64,000 nucleotides of DNA from Chroococcidiopsis sp. CCMEE 29 (GCF_023558375.1 NZ_CP083761.1:1725001-1789000), one strand, 5' to 3'. Positions 43,004 through 52,619 are shown, numbered from the stretch's first letter. Program-made: numbers and translations. The notes: generated by a model from the sequence alone, not told the origin.

Positions 43004-44290
43004 TTGACATCCTCACCGGGCTGAAGCCACGGTGATTCCAAAAATCACTTCTTGGATCTTTCTGCTTCATAGCAACTGCCATCAGACTTATGCCTTTGCG
43101 GTCTTATGTTCGCTCCACAGACTTTCACCGCAAGCCCTGCGGCGAGTATGTTTTTGGCTGCATTTACATCTCGGTCATGGTGCGTTCCACACTTGGGGCA
43201 ATTCCATTCCCGGATATTAAGAGGCAGCTTTTCAACGATATGCCCACACTCAGCACATCGCTTAGAACTCGGAAACCATCGGTCAATCTTGACGAAGTTT
43301 CGACCATACCAGTCGCACTTGTACTCAAGTTGCCTGACCAATTCCCCCCAACTCGCATCGAAGACCGAGAGAGCCAGATTCCGGTTCTTGACCATATTCT
43401 TCACACCCAAATCCTCAACGGCAATGGTTTGGTTCTCACGCACCAATTGAGTCGTCAACTTGTGAAGGAAATCTTTTCTGGTATCACCAATCTCTTGATG
43501 CACTTTAGCGACTTTGAGCCGAGCTTTGTAACGATTGTTAGATCCTTTTTGTTTACGGCTCAACCCCTTGTGAGCTTTCCTTAGCTTGCGGCGTTTTGCC
43601 TCAAACCCCTTGGGATTGGCAACCTTTTCACCCGTACTCAGAGCGACTAAACTCGTCACTCCCAAGTCAACTCCAATTTGATTCGCAGACTCAGGTAATG
43701 GTTCAATCTCGACATCCATCAGCAGCGATACCGTCCATCTTCCGGCAGCAGAGAGCTTCAGCGTGACGGTGGAAGGTTCAACACCTTCTGGCAAATCTCG
43801 ACTCCACACAATTGGCAAGGGTTCAGCGGATTTCGCCAAGTAAACTTGACCGTCTTTGAACTTGAACGCCGACTTAGTGAACTCAGCGCTACCGCCATGG
43901 CGCTTCTTCTTAAACTTGGGGTATGCTGCCCGACCGGCGAAGAAATTGCCAAACGCGGATTGTAGATGGCGCAAACCCTGTTGCAATGGGACACAGCTGA
44001 CTTCGTTCAGGAACTGAAGGCTTTCTTCCCTTTTCCAGCCAGTCAACAGCGCAGAAGTCTCAACGTACCCAACCCGTTCTTGTCTTTCGTACCATGCCTC
44101 TGTTCTAGCGGCAAGGGCGCGGTTATAAACAAGACGAGTGCATCCAAGCGTTCTCCTGAGCAAAGATTCCTGCTCAGGAGTTGGATAGAATCGGTACTTG
44201 AAAGCTTTTTGTGTCATACTCACATTTTAGCATCTATTTTGTGAAGTGTGTTAATTTCAATATAAAGCCGTCTTTAAAGACGGGGTTTCC
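43004..44290 (-). mobile_element. TnpB-only IS200/IS605-type element no. 2
   Basis: Right end at 43004-43040 (minus strand ...CACCGTGGCTTCAGCCCGGTGAGGATGTCAA) with a CACCG/CGGTG stem. Left end at 44260-44290 with the perfect hairpin CCGTCTTTAAAGACGG (44268-44283). The left end is alike in sequence to that of element 3 at 57938. No TnpA. Boundaries are approximate. Confidence 0.75.
43045..44217 (-). CDS. tnpB: RNA-guided endonuclease TnpB (element 2)
   Basis: About 390 residues from ATG 44217 (MTQKAFKYRFYPTPEQESLLRRTLGCTRLVYN, the classic OrfB start); a GTG two codons earlier is possible. RuvC residues: GVDLGVTSLVAL (Asp), VEDLGVKNMVKN (Glu) and HDRDVNAAKNI (Asp); zinc ribbon CAECG...CPKCG. 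It is intact and different enough in sequence from elements 1 and 3 to belong to another subgroup. It carries no transposase of its own. Confidence 0.94.
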   Translation of the reverse strand: MTQKAFKYRFYPTPEQESLLRRTLGCTRLVYNRALAARTEAWYERQERVGYVETSALLTGWKREESLQFLNEVSCVPLQQGLRHLQSAFGNFFAGRAAYPKFKKKRHGGSAEFTKSAFKFKDGQVYLAKSAEPLPIVWSRDLPEGVEPSTVTLKLSAAGRWTVSLLMDVEIEPLPESANQIGVDLGVTSLVALSTGEKVANPKGFEAKRRKLRKAHKGLSRKQKGSNNRYKARLKVAKVHQEIGDTRKDFLHKLTTQLVRENQTIAVEDLGVKNMVKNRNLALSVFDASWGELVRQLEYKCDWYGRNFVKIDRWFPSSKRCAECGHIVEKLPLNIREWNCPKCGTHHDRDVNAAKNILAAGLAVKVCGANIRPQRHKSDGSCYEAERSKK

Positions 44291-44350
44291 ACCCATAATT
44301 TCTGATGATATCGAATCCGGTTGAACGGCCATAACAAAGGAAGTCGCCCT

Positions 44351-44989
44351 ATGTCAATCGCTATCACAGAAGCCATTACAACTCTTGCTGAGGCAGAGCG
44401 ACGATTTAACCTGTCACGAACGGAGGATGAAACGTTTTTTTTAGAATGGAATACGAGTTTGCCAGAACTTTCGACAGTTGAGCAAACGGCTCTGGATGAG
44501 TTGCGACGCCGGTATTTATATCATCGATTTGAAGGGCAGTTATTAGAAGGAACTGTTACCTTATTGCTGGCATCTCCACTGCTGACAATTGCAGGCTTTT
44601 ATGATCCACCGTTTCGAGTGCGGGCAGAAGAATCGGTGCAGTTGACCCTGGATGATGGAGAAGAGGTGTTGCAAGGGCGAATTGACGTGCTAGTGCTGTT
44701 AAATCAATTATGGGTGGTGGTGTTGGAGTCGAAGAAAACGGCATTGTCAGTTTGGGTTGCCTTGCCTCAAACACTTGCCTATCTGATGGCAAACCCTCAG
44801 CCCGAGCGACCGAGCTTTGGCATGGTGACAAATGGGGATGACATTTTGTTTGTGAAACTGGTGCAGGGTTCGCAGCAGCACTATGCCCTGTCGCGGGTGT
44901 TTGCGCCGTTTACCTCAAGTCAAGAACTCTACAGTGCGTCGCAGATTTTAAAACGCATTGGTCATGTCATGGGAGATGCTGCAATGTAG
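44351..44989 (+). CDS. PD-(D/E)XK nuclease-like protein (type I R-subunit N-terminus-like)
   Basis: 212 residues from ATG 44351 (AAAGGAAG 11 bases upstream; the earlier TTG is unlikely). The pattern GRIDVLVLLNQLWVVVLESKKT gives the Asp and ExK of a PD-(D/E)XK fold, and PQTLAYLMANPQPERPSFGMVTNGDDILFVKL follows, as in HsdR N-terminal-like domains. There is no helicase or methylase partner, so it is an orphan nuclease-fold protein; activity is unproven. It lies 60 bp from TnpB element 2. Confidence 0.75.
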   Translation: MSIAITEAITTLAEAERRFNLSRTEDETFFLEWNTSLPELSTVEQTALDELRRRYLYHRFEGQLLEGTVTLLLASPLLTIAGFYDPPFRVRAEESVQLTLDDGEEVLQGRIDVLVLLNQLWVVVLESKKTALSVWVALPQTLAYLMANPQPERPSFGMVTNGDDILFVKLVQGSQQHYALSRVFAPFTSSQELYSASQILKRIGHVMGDAAM

Positions 44990-45065
44990 GCGGTTGTTCT
45001 TCTCGCACGCTTGTTTAGGTGCCGCACCACGATTGAGGTTCCACTACTCTGCACTGAGCAAAGAA

Positions 45066-46808
45066 TTAGAACCCTCTAGGGGTACCTTCGCCGCGTGGAT
45101 CGGCTGCCCCCTCTAGCCTGCCGTCGGGTGTAACCACGATCGCATTAGCATTACCCCAGGGAGATTGCTGCTCAATCTGATGTCCGCGACGGCAGAGTTC
45201 CATCAGAGTTAAAGCATCTAAGCCCCAAGGTTCTACCCTCAACTGATCCGGTAACCACTGGTGATGGATGCGGGGCGCTGAAACAGCTGCACCAGTATCC
45301 ATATTGTATTCAAGCACGTTGAGGATTACTTGTAGCACAGTGGTGATAATCGTGCTGCCACCAGGGGCACCAGTTGCCATACGTAAGCGTCCATATTCTG
45401 TGACAATAGTTGGTGTCATGCTGGATAGGGGTGTCTTGCGAGGTGCGATCACATTCGCCTCTCCTCCCACCAATCCATAGGCATTGGGGACACCAGGCGC
45501 AGCAGCAAAATCATCCATCTCGTCGTTTAGCAGAATGCCAGTTCCAGGTGTCACTACACCGGAACCAAAGCCGTAATTAATCGTGAACGTGAGACTAACG
45601 GCATTGCGTTGTTCATCCACAACTGTGAGATGACTGGTATCAGGTGATTCATTGACTTTGGTATAGCGTTGAAGCGTTTTTTCGTCTACTGGCTTCACCT
45701 CAGTTGATGTTCGCGCCCTATCCATGCGAATTTCTTGTCGCTTGGTTAGAGCATAAGCACGGCTGGTAAGTTGCTTGACTGGTACTTTGACAAAATCTGG
45801 ATCGCCCAAATACTCAGAGCGATCGGCATAGGCAACTCGCATTGCTTCTACCATCAGGTGCAGCACGTCTGGGTGGTGCCATCCCTGAGATTTTAAGTCA
45901 GTGTCACCAATAATATTCAAAATCTGCAACAAGTGGACACCGCCAGAAGAGGGTGGCGGCATTGAGCAGATCTTTGCTTGACGGAAAGAGCCACAGATAG
46001 GAGTGCGCCAGATCGGCTTGTATGATTTCAAGTCTTTTAAGGTAATCAGTCCACCGTTTTTTGCCATGTCAGAGGCGATCGCCTGAGCAATATTGCCAGT
46101 GTAAAAACTTTGGGGATTACGCGCGATCGCCTGTAACGTCCGTGCCAAATCCCGCTGCACCAGTTTATCTCCCACCTCATACATCGCCCTGTTACGAGTG
46201 AATACTGTACGAGCAGCAGGATTATTCAAAATTGCTCGCTTGCGTCGCTCGGCTGCTTCAACAAAACGCTCCGATACCACAAAACCGTTTTGGGCAAAAC
46301 GGATAGCAGGTGCAACCACCCTACCCCAGGGTAGCTTCCCGTACTGGCGATGCACTTGATAAAGTCCAGCCACTGTTCCAGGCACTCCCACTGATAAATA
46401 GCCATCTACACTGGCATTAGGACGGACCTTACCTTGGGCATCCAAATACATATTCCGCGTTGCTTTTAAGGGTGCGCGTTCGCGAAAGTCTAGCGCTTTC
46501 ATTTCGCCGGTTTTAGCTTGATGTAGTAGCAAAAACCCACCCCCACCAATTCCAGCAGAAAACGGCTCTACTACTGAAATGGCAAACGCTGTCGCCACAG
46601 CTGCATCTACTGCATTGCCACCCTTGCGTAACATTTCCAACCCTGCCTCACTCGCTAGAGGATGGGCTGAGACTACCATTGCCCGTTTGCTTCGCAGTGG
46701 CTGTACAAAAGCAGCTGATGTTGGTTGCTGATCTGCAATCAGTGAGACAGAAAAACACAGATGAAAGACTATCAGCCACAACCGCCTATATCCGAAAAGA
46801 CGCATCAA
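45066..46808 (-). CDS. ggt: Gamma-glutamyltransferase
   Basis: 580-residue proenzyme with a signal peptide (LWLIVFHLCFSVSLIADQ). RKGGNAVDAAVATAFAISVVEPFSAGIGGGGFLLLH is the family start. The autoprocessing and catalytic Thr is in SPDTSHLTVVDEQRNAVSLT (near residue 383), and the GSGVVTPGTGILLNDEMDDF and GAPGGSTIITTVLQVILN segments follow. It cleaves gamma-glutamyl bonds of glutathione outside the membrane. Monocistronic. Confidence 0.96.
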   Translation of the reverse strand: MMRLFGYRRLWLIVFHLCFSVSLIADQQPTSAAFVQPLRSKRAMVVSAHPLASEAGLEMLRKGGNAVDAAVATAFAISVVEPFSAGIGGGGFLLLHQAKTGEMKALDFRERAPLKATRNMYLDAQGKVRPNASVDGYLSVGVPGTVAGLYQVHRQYGKLPWGRVVAPAIRFAQNGFVVSERFVEAAERRKRAILNNPAARTVFTRNRAMYEVGDKLVQRDLARTLQAIARNPQSFYTGNIAQAIASDMAKNGGLITLKDLKSYKPIWRTPICGSFRQAKICSMPPPSSGGVHLLQILNIIGDTDLKSQGWHHPDVLHLMVEAMRVAYADRSEYLGDPDFVKVPVKQLTSRAYALTKRQEIRMDRARTSTEVKPVDEKTLQRYTKVNESPDTSHLTVVDEQRNAVSLTFTINYGFGSGVVTPGTGILLNDEMDDFAAAPGVPNAYGLVGGEANVIAPRKTPLSSMTPTIVTEYGRLRMATGAPGGSTIITTVLQVILNVLEYNMDTGAAVSAPRIHHQWLPDQLRVEPWGLDALTLMELCRRGHQIEQQSPWGNANAIVVTPDGRLEGAADPRGEGTPRGF

Positions 46809-47160
46809 CAGTCTCCAACAGCCACAGATGTGCCATATTTAAGCATCTACAGATTTTACTGCCTAACTGAAGATGCACTCAGAATATTTCAGTGAATTTG
46901 AACTTGGAATTTATCTGTCTTAACAGCTCAAACAAATTGAATGTTTTAACTTTTAACTCTATGATTGCAGACAGTTTAAGTGTATTATTTAATAATGGAA
47001 ATATTTTAACTTATAAAAAAATGTACAGATTTTCATTATATAAAAGAAGTATACCAGAAAAATCGTACTGGATCGTCTTGACCCTAAAATTTGGTGTTAC
47101 CCTCAATCTGCCAAACCCTGGCAATCGTCTCTATGAGTTAGCTCATAATTCAACGATTTA
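46809..47160. other. AT-rich intergenic region
   Basis: 352 bp of AT-rich DNA upstream of ggt. A 112-codon plus-strand frame here (46892-47230) has no start signal, no family match and a different composition, so I treat it as non-coding. Confidence 0.45.
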
Positions 47161-48054
47161 TCACTTCTTTGACTGCAGAAATTCCCGTACAACTTCTTTG
47201 ATATCCCGCAGTTCGCCTTCCACCTGGTAATTCAAGCGCCGCATCTCTTCCTCATTAATTAGTCCACCCAGTTGAGCGATCGCCTGTCGTAGTTTTGGAT
47301 GCTTTTTCAAGGTTGCTTGGCGGACAATCGGAGCCGCTTCATAAGGCGGAAAATACTGCCGATCGTCCTTGAGAATTGCTAAATCCAACCGCGCAATTTG
47401 TCCGTCGGTTGAGTTGCCAGCCACTATATCCACCTGCTTCTCAACCAGCGCCCGATACATCAATCCCAAATCCATCACGCGCGGCGGTCTAGCAAACTCT
47501 AGCCCATAGGTTTTAGCCAATCCTGGAAATCCATCTTCGCGTTGGAGAAACTCGTAGCCAAAACCAGCCTGCCACTGGGGTGTATACTGAGCTACTTGCG
47601 AGAGAGTTTGAAGATTGCGTGCTCTAGCATCTGCACCACGCACAATCATGGCGAAGGTATTTTCAAACCCTAATGGCTGAGTTACTTCTAGACCAAACTG
47701 CTTGGCATATCCTGCTTTTACCTGCTGGTAAACAGTCTTGGGGTTACCAACCGGCTTTTGTTTCAAAATGGCAGTGAAGGCTGTGCCTGTGTATTCAATA
47801 TAGGCATCAATTTTACCAGCAGTGATTGCTTGATGGCAAACAAACGTTCCACCCAGATGTAGACGACGGTCTACTTTGAGTCCCGTGGTTGATTCAATTT
47901 GCTGTGCCAGAAGTTCGCCTAAAATATCTTGTTCAGTGAAGTCTTTTGAAGCTACGACAATATCACCGCCACCAGATGAAATATTGGGGTTGCAGCTGGC
48001 GATCGCCAAGATCAAGCTGAAGGTAAGTAGGCAAAGAACAAAAAATCTTTTCAT
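47161..48054 (-). CDS. Osmoprotectant/glycine-betaine-type ABC substrate-binding lipoprotein
   Basis: 297 residues. Signal plus lipobox LILAIASCNPN, then the OpuAC/OsmF-type periplasmic domain: IVVASKDFTEQDILGELLAQQIE, YIEYTGTAFTAIL, and FARPPRVMDLGLMYRALVEKQVDIVAGNSTDGQI. It binds a small quaternary amine or choline-like solute. No permease or ATPase gene is beside it, so the transporter partner is elsewhere. Monocistronic, with a 148-bp gap to the HAD gene. Confidence 0.9.
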   Translation of the reverse strand: MKRFFVLCLLTFSLILAIASCNPNISSGGGDIVVASKDFTEQDILGELLAQQIESTTGLKVDRRLHLGGTFVCHQAITAGKIDAYIEYTGTAFTAILKQKPVGNPKTVYQQVKAGYAKQFGLEVTQPLGFENTFAMIVRGADARARNLQTLSQVAQYTPQWQAGFGYEFLQREDGFPGLAKTYGLEFARPPRVMDLGLMYRALVEKQVDIVAGNSTDGQIARLDLAILKDDRQYFPPYEAAPIVRQATLKKHPKLRQAIAQLGGLINEEEMRRLNYQVEGELRDIKEVVREFLQSKK

Positions 48055-48202
48055 ATCTAGTGATTTTAGTCATAGCGATGACTTTTATCCCAGTGAATAA
48101 AACTGGCACGATCGCGCAGAGAAAACCGACTGTTACTGACTTCGTTACTGTTGATGGTACGGCTATGGCAATGAGTTAATCGCCTTGGGGAATCCAGGCG
48201 AG

Positions 48203-48907
48203 TTATCTCTTTGACCGTGCTAGTTGAGGCTCAAGCTCGTCTAAATCAGAGGTAATCAGTTGGTCGATCAGCTCAGTAACACCTGCACCCCGGTTGCCAT
48301 TCGTGACAAAATCAGCACGCTCCTTGACGATAGGTAGAGCATTGGCAACCGCTACAGAACACTTACATAGATCGAGGAAGGCACGATCGTTCTCAGCATC
48401 GCCTACACCAACGGTATTGTGGGGTGATAATCCCAGTTCACTCAATGCTGCATTGAGTCCAACTGCTTTGTTCAAGCCTGAGGGTAGCACCATGACTGCA
48501 CCCTTATTAAAGATCACTTGCAACTCAAGCCCTAGGTCACGAATCGCTTCAACAACTGTGGTTTTGTGAGGCTCCCAGGTGGCGACAATCACCCGTCCGA
48601 CAGAAAGTGGATCGACGCCTTTTTCACGCAGCAGTTTGATAAATTCCTCTGATGGGCGATCGCCTAGTAGCTTCTCCTCCTGTCTGGCAGGTTGGTATAG
48701 CAAGGCTCCGTTCTCAGCGACAATCCGATCGAACAGGTTGACGTGAGGAAAGACTTGCAGTAAGTCCTCCAATTGCCGACCTGTAACCAAAATTAGCCTC
48801 CGACCGGAGTCCCTTAGGCGCTCAAGCGCTGCTAAAGTTGTTCGATCCACCTGACCATCCTTAGCTAGTGTTCCGTCATAGTCAGTGGCAAGTGCAAGGT
48901 AGCGCAT
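48203..48907 (-). CDS. HAD-IIB family phosphatase
   Basis: 234 residues. Motif I TDYDGTLA (nucleophile Asp near 9), LILVTGRQ (motif II), the conserved Lys, and motif IV GVGDAENDRAFLDL show a Cof/sucrose-phosphatase-type HAD. The cap region is the IIB type. The substrate is unknown; such enzymes remove phosphate from sugar phosphates or similar. It is 58 bp from pyruvate kinase on the same strand and may share its transcript. Confidence 0.9.
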   Translation of the reverse strand: MRYLALATDYDGTLAKDGQVDRTTLAALERLRDSGRRLILVTGRQLEDLLQVFPHVNLFDRIVAENGALLYQPARQEEKLLGDRPSEEFIKLLREKGVDPLSVGRVIVATWEPHKTTVVEAIRDLGLELQVIFNKGAVMVLPSGLNKAVGLNAALSELGLSPHNTVGVGDAENDRAFLDLCKCSVAVANALPIVKERADFVTNGNRGAGVTELIDQLITSDLDELEPQLARSKR

Positions 48908-48965
48908 ACAGTATCTCTTAGTAATAGAACAACAAGTGCAGGTAACGGTGTCTGAGACTCAATAT

Positions 48966-50387
48966 TTACAGCGCAGCTGACTCACCAATTCGATGTGCCT
49001 TAACTAGGTTTGTTATCCCGCTGATGGGCAGTGGTAGACCAGCAGTAATCACAACCATATCCCCCGCGCTGACAAGTCCATGAGCAACGGCTACTTGCTC
49101 AACTAAAGAAATCATTTCGTCAGTACCGGAGACTTCCTGAAGCCGCAGTGAGCGAACTCCCCAATATAAACTTAGTCGTCTTTGAACAGCTTCTGTGGGC
49201 GTGACTGCAATGATTGGAATCGGCTGGCGGTACTTAGATAGAATGCGGGCAGTGAATCCGCTTTGGGTGAAGCAGATGATAGCTTTTGCTTTGAGGTTCA
49301 CTGCCAACTGACAAGCCGCATGACCTACAGAGTTAGGGATACGATAGTCTTTCACCTCACCATCAATGTAATTAAGGGATGAGGGTAAACGCGTCTCTAC
49401 TGCCTCGGCGATCCGTGCCATCGTCTTCACTGCCTCTACTGGGTACCGACCGACTGCCGTCTCTTCCGAAAGCATCAGGGCATCCGTACCGTCTAAGATA
49501 GCGTTGGCAATGTCGGAAACTTCGGCGCGAGTTGGTATAGGACTCTGAACCATTGACTCCAGCATCTGGGTAGCAACAATTGCGGGTTTAAGGTAGTTGT
49601 GGCACGTCCGGAGCAGAGATTTTTGGATGAAGGGAACTTGCTCTAAGGGAACTTCCACACCCATGTCTCCCCGTGCCACCATGATGGCATCGGAGGCTGA
49701 CACAATTCCTTCTAGGTCATCTAATGCCTCATGGCGCTCAACTTTCGAAATAATATGAGGCATTTCCCGCTCCCCGATCGCTGCTCTCAAGTGCTTAATA
49801 TCTGAGGCTGCTTGAACAAAAGAGAGAGCAACATAATCCACTTGTTGCTTCAATCCCACCTCTAAGTCCTGGATGTCTTTCTCAGTCAGCACTGGAGCAG
49901 AGACAACGGAGTGACTGAGGTTGATTCCTTTATGACTTTTTACCCGACCCCCATGAATCACGGTAGCGTGAATATCATTGCCTTGTACTTCGTCCGCGCG
50001 GATTCGAATTAAGCCATCATCGATCAAAATGGGATCGCCCGCTTTTACGTCTCTTACCAAACCTTTGTAGGTGGAACTAAATCGCTTGGCTGTGCCTACC
50101 ACCTCATCCGTAGTGATGATAGCTTTCTCACCAGTCTTCAAAACGGCATCATCTACCATCTTTCCAACTCTAATTTTGGGACCTTGCAAGTCTTGAAGAA
50201 TGGCGATCGGGCGGTTTAGTTCTGAGGATACCTGGCGGATGAGGCACATCCTGTGTAGATGAGTTTCATGGTTCTCATGAGAAAAATTTAGTCGCGCCAC
50301 GTCCATACCCGCTTCTACCATCGCTTTAATGGTGTTGTAATCACTACAGGCAGGACCAAGGGTGCAGACGAGTTTGGTTTTACGCAT
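48966..50387 (-). CDS. pyk: Pyruvate kinase
   Basis: 473 residues. KLVCTLGPACSD is the family start, followed by ARLNFSHENHETH, ILQDLQGPKIRVG and the catalytic Lys/Glu block FVQAASDIKHLRAAIGER...IISKVERHEALDDLEGIV. MVARGDMGVEVPLEQVPFIQK, ATQMLESM and RAEVSDIANAILDGTDALMLSEETAVGRYP complete the signature. It converts phosphoenolpyruvate and ADP to pyruvate and ATP. Length matches the short bacterial form without the C-terminal PEP-utiliser domain. Confidence 0.97.
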   Translation of the reverse strand: MRKTKLVCTLGPACSDYNTIKAMVEAGMDVARLNFSHENHETHLHRMCLIRQVSSELNRPIAILQDLQGPKIRVGKMVDDAVLKTGEKAIITTDEVVGTAKRFSSTYKGLVRDVKAGDPILIDDGLIRIRADEVQGNDIHATVIHGGRVKSHKGINLSHSVVSAPVLTEKDIQDLEVGLKQQVDYVALSFVQAASDIKHLRAAIGEREMPHIISKVERHEALDDLEGIVSASDAIMVARGDMGVEVPLEQVPFIQKSLLRTCHNYLKPAIVATQMLESMVQSPIPTRAEVSDIANAILDGTDALMLSEETAVGRYPVEAVKTMARIAEAVETRLPSSLNYIDGEVKDYRIPNSVGHAACQLAVNLKAKAIICFTQSGFTARILSKYRQPIPIIAVTPTEAVQRRLSLYWGVRSLRLQEVSGTDEMISLVEQVAVAHGLVSAGDMVVITAGLPLPISGITNLVKAHRIGESAAL

Positions 50388-50405
50388 GTCAGTAGACCGA
50401 AATCT

Positions 50406-50539
50406 TTATTCCAGGGTGACTTTATTCGTAACTTTGCCCTCCTCGTCGAGATCGTACACGACAGGGATACCAGTTGCGAGTTCGAGCTGAGGCACCTCCT
50501 CTTCGCTGAGGTTGTCCAGATACATGATGACGAAACGTG
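50406..50539 (-). pseudogene. Relic: C-terminus of phosphoglycerate mutase (GpmA-like)
   Basis: Upstream of pyk the frame reads RFVIMYLDNLSEEEVPQLELATGIPVVYDLDEEGKV and ends at TAA 50406. This is the C-terminal strand-helix of the 2,3-bisphosphoglycerate-dependent mutase (V.YLDN.S, LNIPTG.P.VYELD). Everything before it is missing; a dispersed repeat begins exactly at its upstream border. Confidence 0.75.
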
Positions 50540-50581
50540 CCCCTGCTCTGCCCTAACATGCAAATTAAATGTCTAATAGCT
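50540..50581 (-). repeat. Dispersed 42-bp repeat, copy 2
   Basis: Reverse complement of the copy at 25754-25795, with 37 of 42 bases shared and the last 27 differing once. It abuts the gpmA relic at 50539. Confidence 0.75.
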
Positions 50582-50740
50582 TATCACGCTCGTAAGTATC
50601 CAATCGCTCATTTACCACCTCAGGTCTGTCATCTGGGCGCTGCTCAAGCTGGTTACCACAGTTATCACCGTCTCGACCCAGCTAAGCAAAAAGCCAGCCT
50701 GTAGGTTATAACAAGGGTACCTACGACCAAGTGCATATCT

Positions 50741-51889
50741 GTGACTAATAAAGAAGAATTAAAACCAGAAATCGCGCTGCCCTTGGCTCAGACACCCCTA
50801 ATTCATCTAGCTCTAGAACTGAAAGCGCGCTTGACAAGCTTTGGGGGATGGGAGATGCCTGTACAGTTTACTGGTATTGGGCATGAACACCAAGCTGTCA
50901 GGACTGCCGCTGGGATGTTTGATATTTCCCATATGGGCAAATTTGTCCTGAGGGGAAAAGAAGTGATTTCACAACTCCAGTATTTAGTTCCTTCAGACTT
51001 AAGTCGGCTGCAACCGGGTCAAGCACAGTATAGTGTTTTGTTAAACTCCCAAGCTGGAATTATCGATGACATAATTTTTTACTACCAAAATCAGTATGCC
51101 AATGGTGAGCAGCAGGGAGTATTGATTGTCAATGCTGCTACTACTAGTAAAGACAAAGCTTGGTTATTGCAACACCTCAACCCGGAACAGGTAGAATTGC
51201 GGGATTTGTCCCGTGAAAAAGTGCTAATTGCTGTGCAGGGACCAAAAGCATCTGCCGCCCTACAGACTTTGGTTCAAGAGGATTTGACACAGTTAAAGCC
51301 GTTTGGTCATTTAGAGGCAACAGTACTCGGACAAAAGAGTTTTATTGCCCGGACTGGTTACACAGGAGAAGATGGATTTGAAGTGATGGTGGAGCCAGAG
51401 GTTGGGGTGGAACTGTGGCAATCGCTTCTTAAAGCTGGTGTCGTTCCTTGCGGACTGGGTGCCAGAGATACCCTGCGGCTAGAAGCAGCAATGGCACTTT
51501 ATGGGCAAGACATTGATGAAACAACCACGCCTTTAGAAGCAGGCTTAAGTTGGCTAGTCCATCTAGACACCAAAGGAAATTTTATTGGGCGTGACATTCT
51601 AGAACAGCAAAAAGGTGCTGGAGTATCGCGACGACTAGTGGGGCTGCAAATGCAGGGACGCAATATTGCCCGTCACGGTTACCAAGTGCTGTCAGAAGGT
51701 AAAGTAGTGGGAGAAGTTACCAGTGGTACCCTATCTCCGACATTAGGTTATCCGGTTGCCCTTGCCTATGTTCCAACTCAGCTAAGCCAGCTAGGTCAAC
51801 AGCTAGAAGTGGAAATCAGAGGCAAGACTTACCCAGCCGTTGTAGTTAAACGTCCATTTTACCGCTCAAAAAATCGTCCGGCGAATTGA
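50741..51889 (+). CDS. gcvT: Glycine cleavage system T protein (aminomethyltransferase)
   Basis: 382 residues from a GTG start. LTSFGGWEMPVQF, then FDISHMGKF, GLGARDTLRLEAAMALYGQDI and FIGRDIL are T-protein signatures. It releases ammonia from the aminomethyl-lipoyl H protein and passes the C1 unit to tetrahydrofolate, central to photorespiration in cyanobacteria. gcvH follows 200 bp downstream and gcvP after that, all on the same strand. I see no glycine riboswitch in the 160-bp upstream region. Confidence 0.97.
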   Translation: MTNKEELKPEIALPLAQTPLIHLALELKARLTSFGGWEMPVQFTGIGHEHQAVRTAAGMFDISHMGKFVLRGKEVISQLQYLVPSDLSRLQPGQAQYSVLLNSQAGIIDDIIFYYQNQYANGEQQGVLIVNAATTSKDKAWLLQHLNPEQVELRDLSREKVLIAVQGPKASAALQTLVQEDLTQLKPFGHLEATVLGQKSFIARTGYTGEDGFEVMVEPEVGVELWQSLLKAGVVPCGLGARDTLRLEAAMALYGQDIDETTTPLEAGLSWLVHLDTKGNFIGRDILEQQKGAGVSRRLVGLQMQGRNIARHGYQVLSEGKVVGEVTSGTLSPTLGYPVALAYVPTQLSQLGQQLEVEIRGKTYPAVVVKRPFYRSKNRPAN

Positions 51890-51932
51890 TAATCATCTGA
51901 GTTTTTGGGGAATAATTTGTTCTGAGCTATGA

Positions 51933-51958
51933 GCTCCACGTCTTAATTTTCGTGGAGC
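51933..51958 (+). terminator. Hairpin between gcvT and gcvH
   Basis: GCTCCACG pairs with CGTGGAGC around a 10-base loop, 43 bp after gcvT. No T-run follows, so termination is not assured; it could also stabilise the gcvT mRNA end. A TTTTAGATTTTGGATT heptamer tract follows at 51970-51990. Confidence 0.45.
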
Positions 51959-52089
51959 ATCGTTATACCATTTTAGATTTTGGATTGTAAAAGTCTTACC
52001 AGTAGGTAGTTTTGGCAATTCAAATGCTGCAACAATAAAACAAAATGGTATTAGTATCAATACTTTCGTGATGTTGTCGAGGAGTTGAC

Positions 52090-52479
52090 ATGACGCTGGA
52101 ATATCCGGATGACCTAAAGTACCTGGACTCCCATGAGTATGTACGGCTAGATGGTGAAATAGCTACAATTGGCATCAGTGCTTTCGCTGTAGACCAACTG
52201 GGCGACATTGTGTTTCTAGAACTACCAGAAGTCGGTGACGCTGTAACCAAGGAAGAAAGCTTTGGGTCGGTTGAATCTGTCAAAGCCGTTGAAGATCTCA
52301 ACTCACCAGTCACTGGTACAGTCATAGAGCGTAATGAGGCGATGGTAGAGTCACCGGAGCAACTAGCAGAGGACCCCTACGGTGAAGGCTGGTTGCTGAA
52401 AGTCCGCCTCAATGATTCCAGCGAATTGGATGATGCCCTATCTGCGGATGAGTATCGCACTCAGGTAGAAGGGGAGTAG
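52090..52479 (+). CDS. gcvH: Glycine cleavage system H protein
   Basis: 129 residues. The lipoyl Lys is K65 in [21 protein letters not shown]. The flanking [20 protein letters not shown] and [14 protein letters not shown] blocks are canonical. It shuttles the aminomethyl group between the P and T proteins and presents it to the L protein. The start ATG follows GAGGAGTTGAC. Confidence 0.97.
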   Translation: MTLEYPDDLKYLDSHEYVRLDGEIATIGISAFAVDQLGDIVFLELPEVGDAVTKEESFGSVESVKAVEDLNSPVTGTVIERNEAMVESPEQLAEDPYGEGWLLKVRLNDSSELDDALSADEYRTQVEGE

Positions 52480-52480
52480 C

Positions 52481-52517
52481 TAGGAGTTAGGAGTTAGGGG
52501 TTAGGGGTTAGGAGTTG
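52481..52517. repeat. AGGAGTTAGG-type short repeat tract
   Basis: Five tandem 7-base units (TAGGAGT/TAGGGGT variants) directly after the gcvH stop. It belongs to the same short-repeat class as the tract in the htrA 5' end. Confidence 0.8.
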
Positions 52518-52619
52518 ACTTGGTACTTTTTTATACTATTTCCTGTTGTGAATCTGCTCTATCCTTTGATTCTTCTAGCCCCTAAGTATCTATAAACTGT
52601 TGCAAAATATTAATTAGTC

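Noticed and set aside
46892-47230. 112-codon ORF in AT-rich DNA upstream of ggt
   Set aside because: No ribosome site, overlaps the end of the osmoprotectant-binding gene, and composition is unlike the coding genes.
50582-50740. Possible glycine riboswitch before gcvT
   Set aside because: I looked for the conserved glycine-aptamer motifs in this spacer and saw none.
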